The notes under the pieces were generated by a model. The model was not told the origin of the DNA and did not search any database. It saw only the letters and a list, made by a program, of their open reading frames with translations. The translations under genes and the position numbers were made by a program. 64,000 nucleotides of DNA from Mixophyes australis (lineage: Eukaryota; Chordata; Amphibia; Anura; Limnodynastidae): positions 1,426,001 to 1,490,000 of the forward strand of contig JAVHZZ010000017.1 in NCBI GenBank assembly GCA_036250195.1. Reading direction: 5' to 3'. Below, in pieces: positions 21,201 to 32,986 of this stretch. Within the stretch, counting starts at the first letter, position 1. Every line of letters begins with the position of its first letter.

Positions 21201-21600
21201 GATCAATGATGGGAGAAATTCATTCAGGCGATTTGCCAGAATTTTAGCGTATATCTTCAGGTCCAGGTTGAGGAGGGAAATGGGTCTGTAGCTGGCGCAG
21301 TGGAGTGGGTCCTTTCCATCTTTTGGGATGACTACAATTCTGGCTTCGAGCATTTCGGGTGGGAAGGGGGTCCCTTGAAGGGCACCATTGTACAGAGAGT
21401 GCAGGTGGGGAGCAAGCAAGCCCAAAAATTTCTTGTAATAGAATGCTGTAAAGCCATCGGGGCCTGGGGATTTGCCACTTTTTTTGTGACTTAATAGCGA
21501 GTTGGATTTCCTCTATTGAGATTTCTTCATTAAGCTGTTGAAGGGCTTGAGGGGATAGCTTAGGGAGTTTAGATGCAGCAAGGAAGTCTGAGATCAGTGT
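18248..21600 (-). pseudogene. L1-like ORF2 (reverse transcriptase to C-terminus), disrupted
   Basis: In element order: a segment with EEISIEEIQLAIKS, a frameshift near 21470, then [68 protein letters not shown] and SLFADDVLLSLS with the catalytic FADD. Downstream, a long open frame of 576 codons ends in a C-x3-C-x7-H-x4-C motif (CWWSC...H...C) typical of L1 ORF2. The stop at 20841-20843 lies between PLASQI and SNPSVSG; it is a TGA in a position where CGA is likely, consistent with CpG decay. The identical stop at 20000-20002 is in the duplicated unit. Coordinates include the duplicated segment, so the coding order is repeated once. Confidence 0.88.
19501..21182. repeat. 841-bp exact-looking tandem duplication inside the L1
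   Basis: 19501-20341 and 20342-21182 are the same 841 bp (starting AACGTGTCAGAGCTTTCTGG). I found no mismatch between them, and their translations are identical, including the shared TGA. The left junction has AATAAAACGTG and the central junction AATGAAAACGTG, so only a few bases of microhomology (AAA) mark the breakpoint. Confidence 0.85.
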
Positions 21601-21623
21601 TGCAAGCGGCCTTTTTAATGTGT

Positions 21624-21823
21624 GTTCATGAGGTAAAATTACCTCACGAAAATGAGTTTGACCCCTCAACTCGTAAATTTAGCCTTTACTACCCCTCCCA
21701 CGGGGGGAAGGAGGGGTGATGGAAGTTAACTGACTTGACTATTCTAATTTTTTGGTCAAATAATGTCAGTATACCAAATTTCAGGTCAATTGGATGAGCC
21801 CTTTCTGAGAACATAGTTTTATC

Positions 21824-21855
<32 letters not shown>

Positions 21856-21955
21856 CGCACGCCTCTACACATGTGTGTTCATGAGGTAAAATTACCTCAC
21901 CAAAATGAGTTTGAGCCCTACCAAATTTCAGCCCTTTTTGATTTTTTTTTCCCAC
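21624..21955. repeat. Repeated module with (CA)n microsatellite
   Basis: The motif GTGTGTTCATGAGGTAAAAT followed by TACCTCAC-AAAATGAGTTTGA occurs at about 21620 and 21873, once on each side of a (CA)n tract at 21823-21853. This is the target into which the L1 inserted, since the first motif starts just after the right TSD. It looks like part of a dispersed repeat I cannot name. Confidence 0.6.
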
Positions 21956-22052
21956 ACACACTAAGAATTTAGTAGGTCAGTGTATAACTCTGCCCAGCAG
22001 GTGGCGCTGCAACTTGTTTTTTTTTTTACACGCACAGACGCCACTAAGCATT

Positions 22053-22056
<4 letters not shown>

Positions 22057-22100
<44 letters not shown>
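22057..22100. repeat. (TA)n microsatellite
   Basis: Uninterrupted TA dinucleotides for about 44 bp. Confidence 0.95.
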
Positions 22101-22103
<3 letters not shown>

Positions 22104-22319
22104 ACTACATGATGATATTCACATTTCAATATCGATCAATCCAGTCTGTAGGGAACATTTACTTCCATTTATTGTATGATTCTCTCTAACACCAGAGGAA
22201 TAATATATTGCAATAAATTGGAGATATGAGAGAAGAGACAGAGATTGTCCTGTCTATATTTTTCCCATTAACATTGTTCCATTCTCAAATAGCTCTGAAG
22301 CAATAACTAGGAGTTAATT

Positions 22320-22530
22320 GCAGGATGTCACCTCTCTCCTGATGATAGTTTTCAGTTTTCCGGTCATTGAAAGAGCAGCGCTTATAAGTCTGCCATAAGA
22401 AGATATCCCAACAGCGGCCACAGTGTTTGTGTGTACAACCAACAACTCTATAACGTGACGCGTTTCTCCGCCTCCAAGTGAAATATTTTCAGAAGGATGG
22501 AGCCCAAATTCTGCTTGGAAATCTAAAAGT
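22320..22530 (-). mobile_element. Possible Penelope-like element terminal region with decayed hammerhead-like motif
   Basis: The minus strand reads CTTCTGAAAATATTTCACTT then GGAGGCGGAGAAACGCGTCAC. The block GAAAC-GCGTC after a short hairpin and a CTGA-start resembles the CUGAUGA...GAAAC...GUC core of the hammerhead ribozymes found in Penelope-like elements. The CUGAUGA box has decayed to CTGAAAA, and no Penelope reverse transcriptase is seen nearby. Confidence 0.3.
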
Positions 22531-23284
22531 ATATTGGCCAATCAGTAAGGGCCATCAATGAATCCAATTAGAACTCAGATCTTACATACATTTATGTATA
22601 TGTCGTATGTAAGATCTCAGTTTTCTATGTTTATCTAAAGAGACTGCAGCAGCTTTACATACACAAGGATTTATATTTATTATATCTTGTGCACATGTAT
22701 CCTCTATTTATCTATTTTGGGAAAAAGGCTCTTCTGGGAAACTCTATTTTTATGTCTTGCTATTCAGAATCATCACATGGAAAATGTATATTTTGGGTAT
22801 TTTTGCCCTGTGATTTCAGAAGCACACTCCAATGCATGGAATGTGTGCCTTGGCCATGCCCATTACTGGTGCTGAACAGAACCAGTTGCAAACAAAATTG
22901 CAATCTGGCAAATCATTTCTCAAGCCCAGTAACAACATGACTGTGAGCTGTCATTTGTGCCAAAACACCTTTAAGGTCATCATACAAAATGGCCTCTCTG
23001 AAAGGTTACACCGCTCTCTAACACGCCTTGGTGAACTATGAATTACTCGGTGTACTCTCTCTTTTCCTGCTGCTTCTCATCCTGCTCCAAAATCATCCTT
23101 CTTCTCCTTCTACAGGACAAATCCACTGACCACTAGCATAAGGTCAACTAGCTCTCTTATCATTTCCTATCATGTCCATCTTGTACACTTACAACAAACT
23201 TGACTTAAACACAGATCTAATATTTAATATCTATTTTTAATATTTTATTAATATTTATTTTATTTAATATTTTTAATATTTTAA

Positions 23285-23830
<546 letters not shown>

Positions 23831-24104
23831 GTTAGAAGATATTACCTCAGCCTTGTACACGTCCTGGATGTTGTTGTTATATATGAAAGAGTTAAAGCTG
23901 CTCTCCAGGTTGTAAAATGGCTCCTGCAAGAGTATGTGACCACGCCCCCTCTGGAACGTCACTGGTACATAACTGTAACAGCAGTATTGTGTATAGGAGA
24001 CTAAGGAAAAATGGCCGCCGCTGTTCCACATTAAGGACAATGCAGTAATAAAAATTTTACTCTAGTGATAACATTGCTGCTAGTCAGCTATATGTTACGT
24101 TCAT

Positions 24105-24239
24105 TACTAGGTGGTAGAGGCTAAATCCCTTTCAGATAATTCTGTGACATCACGAGGTCATGTGACTGCTGTAGTCACATGGTACACAGTGCAGGAGCTG
24201 CTGCTGGATAACTTCCTGTTCCTGTGTAGTGGAGGAAAG
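24105..24239 (+). promoter_or_regulatory. Candidate promoter and first exon with splice donor
   Basis: Contains TGACATCACGAGGTCATGTG (CRE/E-box-like palindromic motifs) and GTCACATGG, then a purine-rich stretch ending GGAGGAAAG followed by the strong donor GTAAGA at 24240. It resembles the 5' end of frog zinc-finger genes, but no downstream coding exon in this window can be linked to it with certainty. Confidence 0.35.
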
Positions 24240-24261
24240 GTAAGAAGGAGTTATGTGATGG

Positions 24262-24856
24262 GGAGGGGACATGTGTGACTAAAGGTGCTGGGCAAAGAGG
24301 GGACATGTGTGACTAAAGGTGCTGGGCAGAGAGGGGACATGTGTGACTAAAGGTGCTGGGCAGAGAGGGGACATGTGTGACTAAAGGTGCTGGGCAAAGA
24401 GGGGACATGTGTGACTAAAGGTGCTGGGCAGAGAGAGGGGACATGTGTGACTAAAATTGCTGGGCAGAGAGGGGACATGTGTGACTAAAGGTGCTGGGCA
24501 GAGAGGGGACATGTGTGACTAAAGGTGCTGGGCAGAGAGGGGACATGTGTGACTAAAGGTGCTGGGCAGAGAGGGGACCTGTGTGACTAAAGGTGCTGGG
24601 CAGAGAGGGGACATGTGTGACTAAAGGTGCTGGGCAGAGAGGGGACATGTGTGACTAAAGGTGCTGGGCAGAGAGGGGGACATGTGTGACTAAAGGTGCT
24701 GGGCAGAGAGGGGACATGTGTGACTAAAGGTGCTGGGCAGAGAGGGGGACATGTGTGACTAAAGGTGCTGGGCAGAGAGGGGACATGTGTGACTAAAGGT
24801 GCTGGGCAGAGAGGGGGACATGTGTGACTAAAGCATGTGGGCAGAGGGGGCATGTG
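24262..24856. repeat. 33/34-bp minisatellite, about 17 copies
   Basis: Consensus GAGGGGACATGTGTGACTAA + AGGTGCTGGGCAGA. I count 17 units plus degenerate ends; variation is mostly one extra G and single substitutions. It follows the candidate splice donor at 24240 by about 20 bp. The minus-strand frame with repeated THVP and CPAPL is a by-product. Confidence 0.95.
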
Positions 24857-25960
24857 AAGGAGAAGTCTCTTCCCCACACGGCCCCTCCTCAAACAACAAT
24901 AACCTGACAACACTTGCTAACTTTTCTCTGATATTCCCCATGACACGTATTACATGATCTTTTCCCTGACAGGCCTCCTGCCCACAATCGTGTCTCACTG
25001 CTGCCCACCAGCTTTTACCTCACAGGCCCCGCTGCCTCAATCCTGACACCTCTCTTACTTCAAAATGAAAGAGGCGCCTTTTATTTGAAAGAGGAGTAGA
25101 TCCTTAGCAGTGAATGAGATAATAATACAGAGATCATTATTGCCATAGATGTTGTGGTTTTGTTTATTTAACTGTATCTAGTCAGAGTTTAGTTAGATGA
25201 TATCATTACAGGCCATTAATATAATTGCTTTTGTCACAAACTGTACATAAGATTATCAATTATCTGACAAAAATAACAATACATCCAGATTTCTATGCAC
25301 TGTTTTTAGGTGGCATACTTCAGCCTTCTCACTTATCCATAACTTTAAGTTTTGGTATATTTCAGGCATTAATTGGGGATATCAGGAACCATTGAAGGAT
25401 ATTGTAGGGACCAGGCGAAAGGGCCATTTAAGACATCCTAGAAGTTCACCGACACTCCTCCTGCTCTATACTCTCTCCTGTTAGGCCTTCAGTTTAGATT
25501 AAGTGCCCAGCGGAGCAGGATATATGTCTTATTACTGGAGTGGTCTCTAAAGTCTGCAACTGAAGGCGCACATTGCGGATAACTGTGCAGTATTCGGAGC
25601 TGGGGGTTCAGATGTACCGTGGTAGTGCTTACGATAATGCCCCCCCTCACAATGCTGGATTTCTCTGCGGGACCCAGCCATAGACGCTACAGAGGTTCCC
25701 AGGTAGTGATTGCAGGAATGGCCGTCACTGCTGCACAGTGCTCTGTAGTGCACAGTGCTGGAAGATAGGTTTAGCAAGTTGCTGTTGGCCACTGGAATGG
25801 CTACTTCTTAGTGTTGGGGCAGCTACATGTTTCCTTAAGGGGCCTGGGTCAGGTGGGGGTTACTGGGTATATATAAGCCCCCACTGGGCACTGGATGTGT
25901 GGACGGTGCGTCCTTTTGTACAGCTACCAATGCATTTTTTCTTGTACTACAAAGCAATTT
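24857..25960. other. Non-coding sequence
   Basis: No supported gene, RNA or tandem repeat. Short overlapping frames at 25547-26076 have no family signature. Confidence 0.4.
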
Positions 25961-25969
25961 TTGTTACAT

Positions 25970-26375
25970 ACCATCCAGACTGCTGCAACCTCCATCTTGC
26001 TGTAATGATATCTTGGTCCCCTACAGTCCATTCAAATAGTCGCTGCAGGAATAACCTCCCTACTCTCCATCATTAATTACTGTTCTGGTACTGAAATCAT
26101 CTTGTTTTCCATTTTAATTATCTTTTCATTGCAAAAGTATTTAGAGCTGTCCAATCCATTTCCACCTGTTATATCTATTATCACAATCTGTACGTACCCA
26201 CCCTCTGCTCACGTTGACGCTTTATTTTTCCTAGGTTACCTCTGCTCTCAGGACTGCGACCCTTCTTGAATGCTGCCCCTGGAAATCTTCACAGAATGTC
26301 TGTCTGTCATGTATGGTCTCTAACTGCAGGACCCTGCTGAAAGCTCATCTGTTTACCGGACAGTTCACATAGTGC
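25970..26375 (+). pseudogene. Decayed L2/CR1-like LINE ORF2 fragment
   Basis: Pieces resemble the LINE order 'DCCN.L', 'KVFRAVQSIST', 'LPLLSGLRPFLNAAPGN' and 'LKAHLFTGQF' in shifting frames, comparable to the better copy at 60.4-60.85 kb. Heavily mutated; the assignment is tentative. Confidence 0.35.
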
Positions 26376-27009
26376 TTGTGACTTACTTCTTCTAGAGCTG
26401 CGCTCCAGAGGGTAAAGGGACACGTTCTGGTGCGGACTGTTATGTGTTTTCTTCTTTAAAGTATCCGTTCATCAAGCGATATTAACGAAGGAGTACACAA
26501 GAAACATAATAAAAACAGTTTAATTATTTTATTTCTACTCCTGAACTTCATGTTATTATCCCACCTGATGAATTTAACGCGAAGAGTGATAGTTGTGTTG
26601 TCACTTGTTATGATGAGGACCAACAAGTGGAATATATAACCTGATATTGTAAATGGACGTTATCAGACATTTGTGTGCGCTGTTACATACTACAGACAGC
26701 TGAGCTTTGTAATATATATTTGAATATTTTGTAACAATACATAATGTGATGTAAACAACATACTGAAAGCAGATTTTTTTTTTTGTATATTTGAGAGTGA
26801 AGGGTTGTTATAAAGAAGTTATTTCTTACACCATTAATATTACAGAATCTTTATTATTTTGCCTGCTATACTTTCTCCAAAACATCTCAATCTTTAGTAT
26901 ATCAAGTCTGTATTTTACCTGTAATTTCTATGCCAACCAAGGTTCCCCCCCAGCAGTGGAGGACCCAGGAGGGGGTGAGTGATCCAGGGGCTGGCGGGAC
27001 CACCACACT

Positions 27010-27235
27010 CATTAGGGGATAATTACTAAACTGTGGGTTTGAAAAGGTGGAGATGTTTGAAAGTAACACGGCCTGTGCACTATTACTGTTACTACGGTAA
27101 TACTGCACATTATTACCGCTAGTGCGGTAAGTTTTAACGCTGTTTGTTTTGCTCAGGGAGCAGCGAGCAGACGTCCGGGTTCAAATTACTGTTATCAACG
27201 GTGATAGTGCAGAAGCCGATTGAATTCCCCCCTAG
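27010..27235. mobile_element. Partial MITEs (two families)
   Basis: 27011-27060 resembles the end of the TAAATGTATCAAG-type element (AATTACTAAACTGTGGGTTTG). 27065-27235 carries CTATTACTGTTACTACGGTA and ends GATTGAATTCCCCCC, matching the interior and right end of the MITE at 39149-39377. Confidence 0.55.
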
Positions 27236-27476
27236 GATGATCTTGTTGTTAGATGTGTACACATTCATATGAATTGTTAACGAGTAACCACAAGAGAAAT
27301 TAGCTCTTAAAAGTTTGTCCTCGTATGTACATTTTATCAAAATAAAAAATAAATGGCTAAACTAATGTTATTATTTTGTTAGGGTGACTTGGAACCAAAT
27401 TCAAGACACGCTGCCCACATTATACTATCATGTTACTTTGTACTGATACTACCTCAGTGATATAAGACAGTAGTAG

Positions 27477-27682
27477 ACTTACAAGATTTCAATCTTGAAT
27501 CAATATAAGCCAATATGTATACATGGATATCCTCCTGGAATCTTGTCCTCTTACTGGATCTCCTTATGATAGGTGCTCAAAAGACAAGTGACAACTGACC
27601 TGACAAGGCACAAAAGAAGCATAAAAGCAATGTATAATACAAATATTGGCTTATATTGATTCAAGATTGAAATCTTGTAAGT
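27477..27682. mobile_element. 206-bp inverted-repeat element with 40-bp perfect arms
   Basis: The left arm ACTTACAAGATTTCAATCTT + GAATCAATATAAGCCAATAT is the exact reverse complement of the right arm ending at 27682. The 120-bp loop has no coding capacity. Arms also contain an internal small palindrome (AAGATTTCAATCTT). Confidence 0.8.
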
Positions 27683-28069
27683 GTATATCCGATAGGGGAT
27701 TGAGAACCCCCATCATGTGGTGTTTTTGTCGTAATTATCAACCCCCACTGGATCCTTGGGATATTTAGTGGTTTTCGGTGTAACCACATATTATATGTTA
27801 CGCTATGATACGATTTTTTTCTTTTCACTTTTTTTTATGTGACCATAATCGTGGTGAATGCCAGAAATCTGAAAGTTACTTTGATCACTGCAAACTTCTG
27901 GAATTTGTGGAAGACATACATCAAGATGGAAAGAATATATATATATATATTATTTCACAGTTGACTCTTTAAAACTGTTATTTTAGCACATTGTGTGTGT
28001 GTGTGAACAGAGGGTGCTTTCAGTTGGCCTGCGCAAATATACCAATCTTTTTATTGTATTATAATCAAC

Positions 28070-28500
28070 AATTGTCTGAGACGCAAGAGGAACCAAGTAT
28101 GACAGCCAGCATCCTGCTGCACAGCGGATCACTAAAGCCATGACAGCTATGTTATCACTGGATGTGGGTACAATTTCCCCATCAATGCATCAGGTTATAA
28201 CCGATTAGTTTAGATCATGTGTCCACGTTACCAAATTCCATCACAATCCCATTTCTTCTTAACAGCAATTGCTGTATTGTGAGGTTAAACAAAAAGCCAT
28301 TCAGTCCCTAGAAAATGCCATTGTACCGACTGTCCACTTAGCTACAGATATGTGACAAGCGGTACTGGTCAAACAAAAGACTATATAACCGTGACAGCCC
28401 ACTGGGTTGGTGTATCGCCTTCAAGTGCAGCAGCGCCTGTAGCAGCATCATCATCATCATCCCTCCAGCATAATACACAGTGTCAGGTCATTCACCGCAC
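28070..28500 (+). pseudogene. hAT transposase relic
   Basis: Fragments ITKAMTAMLSLDVG, ENAIVPTVHLATDM, SGTGQTKDYITVTAHWVG match the hAT transposase at 56139-57731 (PVAKRITDAMAAMLVLDL, NAILPTVHLTTDMWTSGSG and following) at about two of three residues. The Trp after TTDM is lost to a TGA. It is an older, independent insertion of the same or a related BED-hAT family. Confidence 0.8.
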
Positions 28501-28587
28501 CCTGCCATATAGCCGCTCACTAGGACAGATGTGATGCTGCCCCTCACACACAATTACCTTCACAGACAAACATTTAGATTGTAAAAG

Positions 28588-28590
<3 letters not shown>

Positions 28591-28641
<51 letters not shown>
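28591..28641. repeat. (TA)n microsatellite
   Basis: About 51 bp of uninterrupted TA. Confidence 0.95.
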
Positions 28642-28643
<2 letters not shown>

Positions 28644-29200
28644 TTTGTTTGTGGGGGGAGGGGGGGTGCTGCTCACAATTAAACAGTTCCCTATTTTTCC
28701 CCACTAAATATTTCAGATGTCGCTGATACTGCCCCTGGCACTACTGTCATCAGATTTAAACATCTTTGATTTTAAAAGCAAGGAAGAATAGTTTTTGTTA
28801 ACGCTTAAATAGTTTAATAATATACCCACCTGCTATCACTTCTAAATGGCAGCTGAGAACAGGAAGGACGGCTATACATTGAAGATATCGATCCAATACT
28901 CACGAGATCTGACATTTTACATGAAATGACATTTTGCCTCATTTTCAGATCGGAATTTGGAGCAAGACACCGAGTCATGTCTCAATTCGACTCTGTACCC
29001 TAAAATTCCTGTCTATCTAATTCTATCTCTGTACCGCTCATCTCTAGTGAAACATAAAAAAACAAAATGTGGGGGAAAAGTAAAAATTCTTCTTGTCTCA
29101 CACACAACAATGGGAAATACCCCACTAAGTAGTCTTATGCCAATATATAGATAGTTTTTTTATAACATAACCATTCAGGTCATGGCTTCACTTCCCTATA

Positions 29201-29612
29201 ATTCACACAGTTCATCCATGTTACACATATGTACATAACTAAGACATAGGGCTGTCATACATATGGCCATTTACAGGTAGACAGCTCTCAACCAATGGCT
29301 GATCAGGGATTACTGGGCACTGAGCTACCTGGGTTGGTGATGTCACAGAATTCTCTTCAATCTGATTGGTTGGAAACAGCTGTTTACAGTTGAATCTCAA
29401 ACAGAGCGTCAGTCATCTCCACAGGTAATGTAACAAGACTGGGACGGGGATTATATTATAAATGGGATATATTCAGGGGGTGAGAATAATTTACAGTCTG
29501 TGTATTCCTGGTTTACCCATCTCTAAGCCCTGTGTTAATGGCTTTAGCCTGGTAACAATATTTACAGTACAGTATAAGTATAAAAAGAATGTGGACCTGA
29601 TTTTAAACCCAA
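29201..29612 (+). repeat. Duplicated block D, copy 1, with promoter/first-exon features
   Basis: 412 bp repeated at 30073-30482 with about 97 percent identity by eye. It contains GGTTGGTGATGTCACAGAAT and TCTGATTGGTTGG (inverted CCAAT box), then AGAGCGTCAGTCATCTCCAC-AG followed by GTAATG at 29425, a plausible first exon with splice donor. It lies 3.6 kb upstream of the first coding exon of the gene at 33001 and could be its promoter. Confidence 0.55.
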
Positions 29613-30072
29613 ATACATGTAAAAATCCAATTAAAAAGTAATGTGGAAAATAGATATTTGAGTAATGTCAAATACTTTACATGAAGCATATCTTCATGTA
29701 GCTACTTCTACAATTGATGTTATTTCCTATGACAGTAATTAACAAGCTTAGTGGGAAACAGTCACTATCATATTTTTACAAGAACTATATTTAATGCTGC
29801 AGTTTACATTAGAACGTTACACATGAGAACGTTTGATTTTGGCACACTGGGTAAGCACTTGCCAAGGTGATTATTTTAGTCTGGTGTAAGGTCCTAATGC
29901 AGGTTACCCATAGACTGGTCATTAGGATACCTCCTACCTGCCATCAGAGACGTTAAGAGGTACAGAATTCAAGATAACTGGGGGAGATTACTTTGTGGTT
30001 TGCCTATGAGTAGTGACTAACGAGATTGTGTCTGACCTAACAGATTGGCAGATTCACAAGTAATTCCCCATG

Positions 30073-30482
30073 ATTCACACAGTTCATCCATGTTACACAT
30101 ATGTACATAACTAAGACATAGGGCTGTCATACATATGGCCATTTACAGATACACGACTCTCAACCAATGGCTGATCAGGGATTACTGGGCTCTGAACTAC
30201 CTGGGTTGGTGATGTCACAGAATTCTCTTCAATCTGATTGGTTGGAAACAGCTGTTTACAGTTGAATTTCAAACAGAGCGTCAGTCATCTCCACAGGTAA
30301 TGTAACAAGACTGGGACGGGGATTATATTATAAATGGGATATATTCAGGGGGTGAGAATAATTTACAGTCTGTGTATTCCTGGTTTACCCATCTCTAAGC
30401 CCTGTGTTAATGGCTTTAGCCTGGTAACAATATTTACAGTACAGTATAAGTATGAAAACTTGGACCTGATTTTAAACCCAAA
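30073..30482 (+). repeat. Duplicated block D, copy 2, with promoter/first-exon features
   Basis: Second copy of the block. The CCAAT box, the CRE-like GATGTCAC and the exon-donor junction (donor GT at 30297) are all preserved. The similarity ends at both sides within a few bases of the ends of copy 1, offset 868-872 bp. Confidence 0.55.
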
Positions 30483-30550
30483 TATCTCTAAGAATTTGAA
30501 GGTGAACACAAAGGGGAACATTTTCTAAAATGGTTTTACAGAAAATGTGT

Positions 30551-30790
30551 ATTATTATTATAATTATTATTATTATTATTATTATTATTATTTATTTTTA
30601 AGGCCAAATGTGCTTTACAGATTAGTGAGTAAAACATGTCATACATAAAACAGCTACATACAATATAGATAAAATAAATGCTAATATAAAAACCAAGGGT
30701 AGGGAGAACCCTTCTCCTGAGAGAGCTACAATCTAATTATAGCAATAAAAGTGCAGCAAATAATGTATAAGCCAAAAATGCCCCATAGCT
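30551..30790. repeat. (ATT)n microsatellite and adjoining repeat tail
   Basis: ATT repeats at about 30551-30593 followed by TTTTTAAGGCCAAATGTGCT and, further on, CTCCTGAGAGAGCTACAATC, a layout like the inverted 3' end of an L2-type LINE (compare 15600-15830). No coding piece is recognisable. Confidence 0.5.
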
Positions 30791-31200
30791 AAAAAAAAAT
30801 GCCCCAGTTAGTGCCTTGTGCATTTCCTACACCAGGTCTGACGTTCTATGGGCCCTAGTGATAGTCTCCAGCCCTTTATTCAGGTAAGCCCACTTGTGGG
30901 GTCACAGGGGGAGCAGCAGAGTAACCTGTATATAATAAAAGAGTGAATCTACAGGACTGTAATGGTGCCCATGTGCATTAGCCCCAATGTGAACTAAACT
31001 AATCCAGAACTAACAAAATGATTTTAGTCCATCTTGAGCCCCCCGTGATAGAGAACCAAAGATGGATGGAGAGAAAGGGGGTGAGTGGAAAGTAACAGAG
31101 ATTAGAAAGGATGAGAAAGTAATGGGGTGAGGGGAGAAGGATGAGCGAGGGGAGACAAGACAAGGTTGGAGGTAAAGTGTAGAATACATTTAAACACAGT

Positions 31201-31498
31201 GGGCCTGATTCATTAAGGAGAACAAAGCAAAAAGGACTATATTTGATCCAAGACAAAACCAGGTTAAAATGTAAGGGGTGCAAATGAGTTTATTATTTTG
31301 CATATAAGTTAAATACTGGCTGTTTTTCCATGTAGCAAACAAATACTTGATAGCTTTATTTTTACACTGAATTTTAAAGTTGACCTAGGACATGCCCTAC
31401 CGCTAAATTTACCCCCCCCCCTCTCCAATGCAACATGGTTTTGCCAAGGTGCAAAGTTACTCATTTATTTTGCTTTTCTTTCCTAATGAATTAGACCC
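31201..31498. mobile_element. MITE with GGGCCTGATTCATTAAGGA ends
   Basis: Left end GGGCCTGATTCATTAAGGA pairs with right end TCCTAATGAATTAGACCC (two or three mismatches). AGT on both sides could be a 3-bp target duplication. A related partial copy is at 33580-33860. Confidence 0.75.
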
Positions 31499-32986
31499 AG
31501 TACCTTTGGGACACATTTTTTGAGACCTGCTTTTAGTAACTTTTTTTTATTAAATAATGAAGAGCTCTGAAAGTAACCATGTTTTGAATAATTTTCCTAA
31601 CAACAGATTGATCGCTAAGTCTTACAAGAGACACAACAATGAGTGAAGACAAGCCTGTCATCCGCAGTTCTTCCAGATGTAAGAAAAATATAAATGTGTT
31701 CATTAGGGCGGGGAACCCAGTGGTAATATCAAACAAGAATTTAATACGGAGATTTAGGGCACCCAGTGGTACACCCAGCACCCCCCACCCCCCATCTTTC
31801 ATGTAAGTCTGATGTAACTTGTTGAGTCCTGAAGCCGCTGTCAGCATGTTCTGTTACAGACAGATAGCGCTCACCTTCCGGTCCTGCACTGGTCTCTGGC
31901 TGTAGGAGAGCAAACTGCCAGTAAGGGGTAAGAGAAGAACTGCTCCGGGCCCTGACAGGAGAGTTTGCAGGGTAGTTTGTTTTCTATGATTGTCAGCAAA
32001 TTATGGCTCCATTTGTGTGTTTATTAACAGATTATGGCCCCGTTTTCTATGACTGATGCTATAATCCGGTGACAATTTTTACGGTTATCACTAAATATTA
32101 TATGGGAGCTGCTTTACATATATAAAATAGCAGATTTCCTCCAACTGGATATGGGCTTTTTCTGGTAAGATATATTTTGGTTCCTCCCTAAATCATGTTT
32201 GCGCCAATGCCTCTCAGTATGTGTTTTTTTCTTGTTTATGGTATAGTTTCACCACAATTGATAAGCAGTATGGTAGTTACCTCCCAAATGTCCCAATTTC
32301 AGCAGAAGAGTCCCGAATTTAGGGCTCTGTCCACTATCCTGCCCGGGGACATATTTGTCCAGCTTGTGGGAATGTTTGGATAAGGGCGATAGCTAATGAC
32401 CACGCCCTCACCGTGCCTTGACCACGCCCCATCAAGATGTGGTCATGTTTGTCTACTTTGTATGTCCCTGTATTTTGTATACTCTGTTTTTCCCAATACC
32501 TGTTCTGCCGATCACTGTGTTATATTACATATCAACTACGATAGTAATAATAATTAATGGGACTCATGTACTAGCCAAGGTCCACGGTTATGCCGCGGTA
32601 GCTAGCTTTTCCATGTAGATCAGTTATGGACTCTCTATCGGCATAGGCCACATTCTAATCGGAAAATTTCACAGAAGCGATGTTCAAATTGAAAGTCCCT
32701 TATCCCTCCTGAGTGTCAGACAGTGCAGACTGGATCTACACACAAGAGGGAGCTATTGCACACAAAGGAACGCACATAAGAGACAACTGGGGAGGAACTA
32801 AGGGTGAAAGGCACAAAACAGGGATAATGAACAAACACATGGATGAAGATCAGACACATAAGGAACATGTTTAACAGATTTTATATTGCTAATACCATGG
32901 GGTAAATTAATGATAATTTATAGTAAAACAAAGTCACCCATCATTGAGAATATATTAACTGATAATGAATATTCTTGTCTCCCCAG
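31499..32986. other. Non-coding sequence upstream of the gene at 33001
   Basis: No supported coding exon. CTCCCAAATGTCCCAATTTC near 32281 and the nearby DNA resemble fragments of a common frog dispersed repeat. If the upstream D blocks are the promoter, this is part of intron 1. Confidence 0.4.

Larger units (their letters stand above)
17850..21616 (-). mobile_element. 5'-truncated L1-like LINE insertion with target-site duplications
   Basis: The 15-bp sequence GCAAGCGGCCTTTTT occurs at 17850 and again at 21602, bracketing the insertion. Next to the left copy is a T run of about 18 (the poly(A) tail on the minus strand), preceded in element sense by AATAAA. Between them lies an L1-type ORF2 without its endonuclease. 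Both the 5' truncation and the TSD are typical of target-primed reverse transcription. It carries an 841-bp internal tandem duplication. Confidence 0.9.

Noticed and set aside
24587..24913. 108-codon minus-strand ORF with repeated TFSHTCPPLCPAPLV
   Set aside because: Product of the 33-bp minisatellite.
26575..26610. CTGATGAATTTAACGCGAAG as a hammerhead core
   Set aside because: Stem II cannot pair and the GAAA box is incomplete; a chance match.
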